DNA of 64,000 bases, from the NCBI RefSeq assembly GCF_018736145.1, contig NZ_CP059997.1, forward strand, positions 8,679,501 through 8,743,500, written 5' to 3'. The translations under genes were made by a program, and so were the position numbers. Each line of letters opens with the position of its first letter. Position 1 is the stretch's first letter. Source of the DNA: Amycolatopsis sp. CA-230715. Its GTDB lineage: Bacteria > Actinomycetota > Actinomycetes > Mycobacteriales > Pseudonocardiaceae. Below the pieces are notes generated by a model. It was not told where the DNA came from and made no database searches. It saw only the letters and a program-made list of their open reading frames with translations. Below are positions 58,721 to 64,000 of the stretch, one piece after another.

Positions 58721-59836
58721 ATGGGTGCGAGCGTGCGAACGGTGCGGGCGGACGTCCTGCTCGCGCTGATCCTGCTGGCGCTCACCTTCGCGACCCAGGT
58801 CAGCCTCGCCGAAACCGCGCCGGGACCGCTCGACTTCCTGCTTCTCGTGCTGGTCGCCGCGCCCGTCGCGGTACGGCAGTTCGCGCCGGTCGCGACTTTT
58901 CTCGTCACGGGATGCGCGGCGGGAACGTACCTGCTGGTGGGCAATCTGGCCCAGGCGGACAACTGGCTCGGCGCGGTGCTGGGGATGTTCACCGTGGCGA
59001 GCCTGCGGCCGATCAGGACGACGGGGCTGCTGTACTTCGTCGGTGTCGCCATCGTGCTGGCATCGGGGCTCGCCGCGTCGGAGAGGACGTCGTGGGCGCA
59101 AGCCGCACTCGCGTGCCTCACGCTCCTCATCGCGTTGATGCTCGGGGTGAGCGTGAAACGGCAGGGGGAGTACACCGAGTACCTCGCCGAGGAAGCCGTG
59201 CGAGCCGTTGCGAGGGAACGGGTCCGGATCGCCAGGGAGATCCACGACCTCATCGCGCACCACATGTCCGTCGTCGCGCTGCAGGCCGGGCTCGCCGGGC
59301 GGGTCATCGACACGGACGTGCCGTCGACGCGCACGGCGATCTCCACCATCGCCGACTCCAGCAGGGCCGCGTTGTCGGAACTCCGGCGCCTGCTGGACAT
59401 CCTGCGGGTCGACGATCCGTCGGGAGGCGATTCCGACGACCGCCGCGAAGTGGGCCTCGCCGCGGTGCCCGAGTTGGTCGAGCACACCCGGCGTGCCGGT
59501 CTTCCGGTGGACCTGCGCACCGAGGGCACCCCGCGCGAACTCCCGGCGGGGCAGGACCTGTGCGCTTACCGGATCGTGCAGGAGTCCCTGACCAACGTCC
59601 TGAAGCACGCGGAACGCGCGACCGCCACGGTGGAGCTGAAGTACGGCGCGCACACGCTTTTCGTCATCGTCACCAACGACGGCAGGGCGCACGCGCGCGC
59701 CGCGGCGGGATCGCACGGTATCCGCGGAATGCGGGAACGCGCCGCGCTCTACGACGGCGTGCTCACCGCGGGACCGTTGGAATCCGGTGGTTTCCAGGTC
59801 GTCCTGTGCATGCCGATCAGCGAGGACGGGCTATGA
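58721..59836 (+). CDS. NarL-type sensor histidine kinase
   Basis: A 371-residue kinase with four to five N-terminal membrane helices (~1-145), a HisKA_3 region (ERVRIAREIHDLIAHHMSVV, His in EIHDL) and an HATPase domain whose N box is QESLTNVLKHAERA and G2 box GIRGMRERAALYDG. It should phosphorylate the regulator encoded next. ATG 58721 has TACGGT six bases upstream (leaderless) and is preferred over the frame start at 58682. Signal unknown. It is divergent from the oxidoreductase operon. Confidence 0.88.
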   Translation: MGASVRTVRADVLLALILLALTFATQVSLAETAPGPLDFLLLVLVAAPVAVRQFAPVATFLVTGCAAGTYLLVGNLAQADNWLGAVLGMFTVASLRPIRTTGLLYFVGVAIVLASGLAASERTSWAQAALACLTLLIALMLGVSVKRQGEYTEYLAEEAVRAVARERVRIAREIHDLIAHHMSVVALQAGLAGRVIDTDVPSTRTAISTIADSSRAALSELRRLLDILRVDDPSGGDSDDRREVGLAAVPELVEHTRRAGLPVDLRTEGTPRELPAGQDLCAYRIVQESLTNVLKHAERATATVELKYGAHTLFVIVTNDGRAHARAAAGSHGIRGMRERAALYDGVLTAGPLESGGFQVVLCMPISEDGL

Positions 59837-60540
59837 CCGTCCGCGTACTGGTGGCCGACGACCAGGTGCTGATCCGCTCCGGCCTCGTCGCGATCCTGCG
59901 AACCGCGCCGGGCGTCGAGGTGGTCGGCGAGGCCGTCGACGGCGTGCGCGCCGTCGCGATGGTCGCGGAACTCGGCCCGGACGTGGTGCTGATGGACATG
60001 AAGATGCCCAAGCTCGACGGCATCGGCGCCACCCGGAAGATCCTCGCGGACAGCCCCGGTACGCGCGTCGTCATGCTGACGGCGTTCGACCTGCCCGAAT
60101 ACGTGTACACCGCGCTGGGGGACGGTGCGTCGGGGTTTCTGCTGAAGGACACGCCGCCGGAGGGGATCATCGCCGCGGTGTTCTCGGTCGTCGCCGGTGA
60201 CACGCTGATTTCCCCGAGCGTGACCCGGCGGCTCGTCGAGGCGTACGCGCAGAGCCACGTGGCGAACGCGTGCGCGCGGATCCAGTTGCACGACCTGACA
60301 CCCCGGGAAACCGAAGTGCTCCGGCTCGTCGCGGCCGGGTACACCAACGGCGAGATAGCGGAACGCCTGCTGTTGAGCGAAGCCACGGTCAAGACGCACA
60401 TCAAGCACACGTTGTCGAAGCTCGGGCTGAACAGCCGCGCGCAAGCCGTGGTCGCCGCGTACGAAAGCGGTCTTGTCGTCCCGGCGAACGGTGCCGGTGG
60501 TGTCATTCCGCGGCACAGCGCGGTTTCCCCGCGTTCGTGA
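59833..60540 (+). CDS. NarL/LuxR-family response regulator
   Basis: A 235-residue regulator: receiver with VLVADDQVLIRSGL, phospho-Asp in VVLMDMKMPKLDG (~54), Lys in FLLKDTPPEG; C-terminal LuxR helix-turn-helix in LTPRETEVLRLVAAGYTNGE and LLLSEATVKTHIKHTLSKLG. Its ATG overlaps the kinase stop (ATGA), so the pair is translationally coupled. A ~25-residue Ala/Gly/Ser tail after the helix-turn-helix is unusual. Targets unknown. Confidence 0.9.
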   Translation: MTVRVLVADDQVLIRSGLVAILRTAPGVEVVGEAVDGVRAVAMVAELGPDVVLMDMKMPKLDGIGATRKILADSPGTRVVMLTAFDLPEYVYTALGDGASGFLLKDTPPEGIIAAVFSVVAGDTLISPSVTRRLVEAYAQSHVANACARIQLHDLTPRETEVLRLVAAGYTNGEIAERLLLSEATVKTHIKHTLSKLGLNSRAQAVVAAYESGLVVPANGAGGVIPRHSAVSPRS

Positions 60541-60542
60541 GA

Positions 60543-61472
60543 TCAGGCCGCGGGGGAGAACGCGGCCCACTCGCCGATCCGGAAGCGGCTGCCGTCGCGG
60601 CGGACTTCGGCCGCGCCGTGCCCGCCGAAGTGGGCCGGTACCACCAGTTCGCGGAGATCGGCGGCGCGCGCGAGCACCCGGTGCCGGGTCTCGGCTGCTT
60701 CTACGGGGTCTTCGCAGAAGCAGCTGTTGTGCTCCGGGTGGAGGATCTGCACCGGGCTGTGCAGCAGATCGCCGACGAACACCGCGCGGTCGGTGCCGGA
60801 GGAGAGTCGCAGCACGGACGAGCCGGGCGTGTGCCCCGGTGCCGCTTCGAGGCTCAGGTTGCGGTCGATCCGGTATGACCCTTCCCACAGCACGGCCCTG
60901 CCCTCGCGGTGGATCGGCGCGATGCTGTCCTCGAAGACGATTTCACCGCCTACCCGCCGGAGCCGCTCCTGCTCGTCGCGCGGTGGCGGCCGCCGGTGCG
61001 CGTTGCGGGGATCGAAGAACTCGTTGTCCGCGCGGGGAATCAGGTAGGTCGCGTTGGGGAACGTCGGCGCCCAGCCGCCGTCGTTGGCGAAGGTGTTCCA
61101 GCCGACGTGGTCGTAGTGCACGTGGGTGTTGACCACGACATCGACGTCCTCCGGGGCGACTCCGGCGAGGGCGAGCCGGTCGAGGAAATCCGTGCGCAGG
61201 TGGTCGAACACCGGGATCTGCGGCCGATCGCGGTCGTTGCCGACACCGGTGTCCACCAGGACGGTCCGCCCCTCGCTGCGCAGGACCCAGGTCTGCACGG
61301 CGCCGACGCAGGCGTCTTCGGCCGGGTCCCAGAACTCCGGGGCGAGCCAGGATTCGTTGGCGCGCCACAGTTCTTCGGGGCTGTCCGGGACGAGGGTGGC
61401 CGGGGTGAGGATCCGGCCGTGCCATTCGACGATCCGCACGACTTCGACGTCACCCAACACGATGCTGTCCAT
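60543..61472 (-). CDS. Metallo-beta-lactamase-fold hydrolase
   Basis: A 309-residue MBL protein. The metal motif is VNTHVHYDHVGWN (HxHxDH), with further ligands in APGHTPGSS, VFVGDLLHSP and VVPAHFGGHG. It resembles quorum-quenching lactonases and related MBL hydrolases, but substrate cannot be assigned. ATG 61472 has TACGGT seven bases upstream (leaderless). It is divergent from an AraC gene, probably its regulator. It ends 2 bp from the response regulator gene. Confidence 0.85.
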   Translation of the reverse strand: MDSIVLGDVEVVRIVEWHGRILTPATLVPDSPEELWRANESWLAPEFWDPAEDACVGAVQTWVLRSEGRTVLVDTGVGNDRDRPQIPVFDHLRTDFLDRLALAGVAPEDVDVVVNTHVHYDHVGWNTFANDGGWAPTFPNATYLIPRADNEFFDPRNAHRRPPPRDEQERLRRVGGEIVFEDSIAPIHREGRAVLWEGSYRIDRNLSLEAAPGHTPGSSVLRLSSGTDRAVFVGDLLHSPVQILHPEHNSCFCEDPVEAAETRHRVLARAADLRELVVPAHFGGHGAAEVRRDGSRFRIGEWAAFSPAA

Positions 61473-61491
61473 GAAAAGGACCGTATGACGC

Positions 61492-61549
61492 GCCGATGAG
61501 CGGATCCATGTTCGAAAGCGGCGCGATGATGCGCGTACGTCTCATCGGC
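61492..61549. promoter_or_regulatory. Divergent MBL/AraC control region
   Basis: GCCGATGAG (61492-61500) and CTCATCGGC (61541-61549) are perfect complements 40 bp apart. They sit between two identical TACGGT -10 elements that face outward to the MBL and AraC genes (61480-61485 on the minus strand, 61550-61555 on the plus). The layout suits looping or blocking by the AraC protein. Confidence 0.5.
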
Positions 61550-61562
61550 TACGGTCTCGGGG

Positions 61563-62459
61563 GTGGACGTGGTCAGTGACGCGATCGCCGTGATGCGCAC
61601 CGGGCAGCCCTCTTCGACGCGGGCGGCGATCGGCTCGCCGTGGAGCCTGGCGTTCGCGCCCTACGACGGCGCCGGGTTCCACGTCGTGCTCCGCGGCGGC
61701 TGCCGGGTGTTCCCCGAACGCGGCGAACCGGTGACCCTCGGGGCCGGTGATGTCGTGCTGTTTCCCCGAGGCGGCGGGCACGTGCTGACCGACACCGCGG
61801 CCGACGCGCCGGGACAAGCGGTGCCGTTCGAGCAGTGGCGGCCCGCCGAGCCCGCCGACGGCGCGACGGAACTCCTGTGCGGCAAGTACCGGCTCGACCG
61901 GGGCAGGGCGCACCCGCTGCTGGCCGAGCTGCCGGACCTGATCGCCGTGGCGGCGGGTGCCGGGCGGCATCCCGAACTCGGCTCCGCGATCGGGCTGCTC
62001 GGCGCGGAGGTGCGGCGGGAGCGGTCCGGTGCGGGCGCGGTCGTCACCGCGCTGCTCGACGTGCTGCTGGTGTACCTGCTCCGCGCGTGGTTCGACGAGC
62101 AGCCCGCGCGTGGCTGGACGGCGGCGCTGACCGACCCGGTGGTGGCCACCGCGTTGCACGCCCTGCACGAAGACCCGGGAAAGCCGTGGAGCGTCGAAGC
62201 GTTGGCAGGGCTCGCGGGAACCTCGCGCGCGACGCTCGCACGGCGCTTCACCACGCTCGTCGGCCGCCCGCCGATGGCTTATCTGACGTGGTGGCGGATG
62301 AACCAGGCGGCACGGCTCCTGCGCGAATCCGACCTGCCGCTCACCGGGATCTCCACGCGCGTCGGCTACGAGTCCTCCTTCGCCTTCGCGCACGCGTTCA
62401 AACGCGCGTTCGGGGTCGCGCCGGGCCGGTACCGGCAGGCGGGAAACGCTCAGCGGTAG
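61563..62459 (+). CDS. AraC-family regulator with cupin sensor
   Basis: A 298-residue AraC protein of the AraC_binding_2/cupin_6 type: an N-terminal cupin (GGCRVFPERGEPVTLGAGDV, VLFPRGGGHVL) and a C-terminal double helix-turn-helix (ALAGLAGTSRATLARRFTTL, VGRPPMAYLTWWRMNQAARL, VGYESSFAFAHAFKRAFGVA). GTG 61563 has TACGGT seven bases upstream (leaderless). It probably controls itself and the divergent MBL hydrolase. Its 3' end overlaps the GH43 gene by 10 bp. Confidence 0.9.
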   Translation: MDVVSDAIAVMRTGQPSSTRAAIGSPWSLAFAPYDGAGFHVVLRGGCRVFPERGEPVTLGAGDVVLFPRGGGHVLTDTAADAPGQAVPFEQWRPAEPADGATELLCGKYRLDRGRAHPLLAELPDLIAVAAGAGRHPELGSAIGLLGAEVRRERSGAGAVVTALLDVLLVYLLRAWFDEQPARGWTAALTDPVVATALHALHEDPGKPWSVEALAGLAGTSRATLARRFTTLVGRPPMAYLTWWRMNQAARLLRESDLPLTGISTRVGYESSFAFAHAFKRAFGVAPGRYRQAGNAQR

Positions 62460-64000
62460 ACGCGGAAGTAGTCGAACAGCGCGGTGGCCGGCGGGGTGGC
62501 GCCGCCGTGCGACACGAGCCCGATACCGGGGTCGTCGCCCGCGCCGAACGTCCAGGTGCCGCCCCACCGCCAAGTGCTGCCGTCGGTACTCGACGCGGCG
62601 CGGAAGTGGTGCTCGCCGGTGGCGCGGTCGACGGTGTGCGCCAGCCGGAGCCAGGTCACCTCACCCGGCGCGGTCAGGGCCATACCGCCGTAGGAAAGCT
62701 TGGCCGCGTAAGGGATTTCCCTGCCGAACTCGATCTGGCGGGTCGGCCCGATGGTGACCTCGCACAGCCGCGCGAAATCGTCGTCGTTCCGGTAGGCGAT
62801 GAGCCCGGCCTGCTCGAAGTCGCGTGCGGTGTCGGTGCCGAGATCGAGGCGCAGCCTCGTTTCCACCACGTAGTCGCCGCGCGGCGCGTCCCGCAGCAGC
62901 ACGCTCGCGTCGTTGCGGGTGCCGACCAGGTCCGCGGCCTGCGTCGGCCACCGCAGCGCGCCGTCGGCGGCCATCGCGACCGGATCCGGCCTGACCCAGC
63001 GCCACGCCCCGCCGAGCGGCGCGTCGAACTCGTCGGAGTGCCGGGCGTCGAACCGGCCGACGCGGGGCGGTGCCTCGGTTTCGCGCACCGGACGCGCCGC
63101 ACGTGCCGCGGTGACGTTGTCGAACTCGGCGTCGCCCCGTGCCGTCAGGGCGAACCGGCCCGGCGGTATCGCGGGCGCACGGCGCTCCTGCGCGACGATC
63201 GGGTCTCCCAGCGCCCCCTCGCCGACCGAAACGAGCGTCCGGTCGCCCGAGACCTCGGCGCTGAGCACGTGCCACCTGTCGTACCGGAATCCCTTCGGCA
63301 GCGGGGAAAACCGGACGTCGTGCCGCGTTCCGGTGAACACGTCCACCACGAGTCCGCCCGCGGTGCGGTCGATCGTCGCGGTGAGCCCGCGCGCCAGCGC
63401 GATCCCGGCCGATTCCCCGGTGAGCCTGACGTCCACGCCGACGCGGACGGCACCGGGAAGCGGTCGCACCGCGTCGATCCGGTCCGTGCTGCCCGCCGCG
63501 CCGTCGTGCCGGAGCAGCCCGCCGGAATCGGGATCGGCTCCCGGCGCGACGGACCAGCCCGTGGCGGGCCGCCAGTTCCCGGTGTCCGAGTCGAACCGGT
63601 CGGCCAGTACACCGCCGGTCACCGGCGCGCGCTGCGGCCCCGTCGAGGCGCCCGCGCCCGCCCGCGCCGTCGGCCAGCCGTCCACCCAGTCGAGCCGGTC
63701 GACGAGCATGGGCCTGCGGTTGACGCCGTACGGCTCGTCGAGATACGGCTTGGCGCGGTCGATGGCGTGGTAGACGATCCAGTCCTGGCCCGCGTCGTCG
63801 GTGACGACCGCGTTGTGCCCGGTGCCGACCCAGGTGTTGCCGTTCGGCTGGAGCACCGGGGTTCCGCCCGCCCTGGACGCGAGCAGCGGCACGCCGTCGC
63901 GATCGGTGAAGGGGCCGGTCGGCGCGCGCGAGCGGCCGGCGAACACGCTGTACCCGGTGGTCGGGCCCGCGCAGCAGTTCGACGCGGACCCGAAGAGGTA
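62450..64000 (-). CDS. GH43-like glycoside hydrolase, C-terminal part; 5' end outside window
   Basis: The frame is open to the right edge (YLFGSASNCCAGPTTGYSVF at the edge), so the start and the first blades of the five-bladed propeller are missing. Visible: GRSRAPTGPFTDRDG, GTGHNAVVTDDAGQDWIVYH and PYGVNRRPMLVDRLDWVDGW, the end of a GH43 arabinanase-type domain. Then a concanavalin-like beta domain (~150-290) and a DUF1349-like C-terminal domain (HSDEFDAPLGGAWRWVRPDP) follow. It likely cleaves arabinan or arabinoxylan side chains. A short overlap with the AraC gene. Confidence 0.82.
   Translation of the reverse strand, partial: YLFGSASNCCAGPTTGYSVFAGRSRAPTGPFTDRDGVPLLASRAGGTPVLQPNGNTWVGTGHNAVVTDDAGQDWIVYHAIDRAKPYLDEPYGVNRRPMLVDRLDWVDGWPTARAGAGASTGPQRAPVTGGVLADRFDSDTGNWRPATGWSVAPGADPDSGGLLRHDGAAGSTDRIDAVRPLPGAVRVGVDVRLTGESAGIALARGLTATIDRTAGGLVVDVFTGTRHDVRFSPLPKGFRYDRWHVLSAEVSGDRTLVSVGEGALGDPIVAQERRAPAIPPGRFALTARGDAEFDNVTAARAARPVRETEAPPRVGRFDARHSDEFDAPLGGAWRWVRPDPVAMAADGALRWPTQAADLVGTRNDASVLLRDAPRGDYVVETRLRLDLGTDTARDFEQAGLIAYRNDDDFARLCEVTIGPTRQIEFGREIPYAAKLSYGGMALTAPGEVTWLRLAHTVDRATGEHHFRAASSTDGSTWRWGGTWTFGAGDDPGIGLVSHGGATPPATALFDYFRVYR

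Overview
This 64 kb window is high-GC actinobacterial chromosome. It carries an Lsr2 nucleoid protein, an Rv2629-like BaeRF protein, DUF3040 and PGPGW membrane proteins, a SigE-type sigma factor and a decayed DUF222/HNH gene. Many starts lack a Shine-Dalgarno sequence but have a TANNNT hexamer 6-7 nt upstream, which suggests leaderless transcripts. Modular hairpin repeats between convergent genes look like those I associate with Amycolatopsis and relatives (Pseudonocardiales); that genus call is inference. I see no rRNA, tRNA, CRISPR array, intact insertion sequence or phage. The first and last genes run off the window.

Layout. 0-3.5 kb: tail of a LigD-like protein whose catalytic residues are replaced, then a response regulator, an ATPase and a PAS kinase. 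3.6-14.1 kb: BaeRF protein, type II NADH dehydrogenase, MocR regulator divergent from an EamA exporter, small hydrolases, a cobalamin-binding-like protein, a quinone oxidoreductase and a protein fusing a kinase-like ATPase to a LuxR HTH. 14.1-24.7 kb: the most coherent unit, a carbohydrate system with its own regulator, a binding-protein/permease/permease/ATPase transporter, two acetyl-xylan-esterase-like proteins (one without its nucleophile), a SelA/DgaE-like PLP enzyme and a GH5-like glycosidase. Most of these genes abut or overlap by 4 bp, and regulator and binding protein share a near-identical promoter.

24.7-45.7 kb: regulator/target pairs with visible operators (MarR/SDR, Rrf2/LLM, TetR/VOC, TetR/flavin hydroxylase), a CobW GTPase, an Lnt-like acyltransferase, a metallophosphoesterase, a Tat-exported GH64 glucanase, a P-loop kinase-GrpB fusion, a sigma/membrane-protein pair and a GT87 transferase. 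45.8-64 kb: secreted peptidase-like hydrolase, RNase HI, secreted HAD phosphatase, two tandem LLM monooxygenases, Lsr2, a PL14-like lyase, a MerR regulator with a classic 19-bp-spacer promoter, a CrtI-like oxidase overlapping a 2Fe-2S flavoreductase, a two-component system, an MBL hydrolase divergent from an AraC regulator, and a partial GH43 enzyme.

The strongest leads are the pseudo-LigD protein, the 14-25 kb carbohydrate system with its duplicated promoter and dead esterase paralogue, and the cluster of readable operators and leaderless promoters. Gene functions come from recognised motifs; no database search was run.
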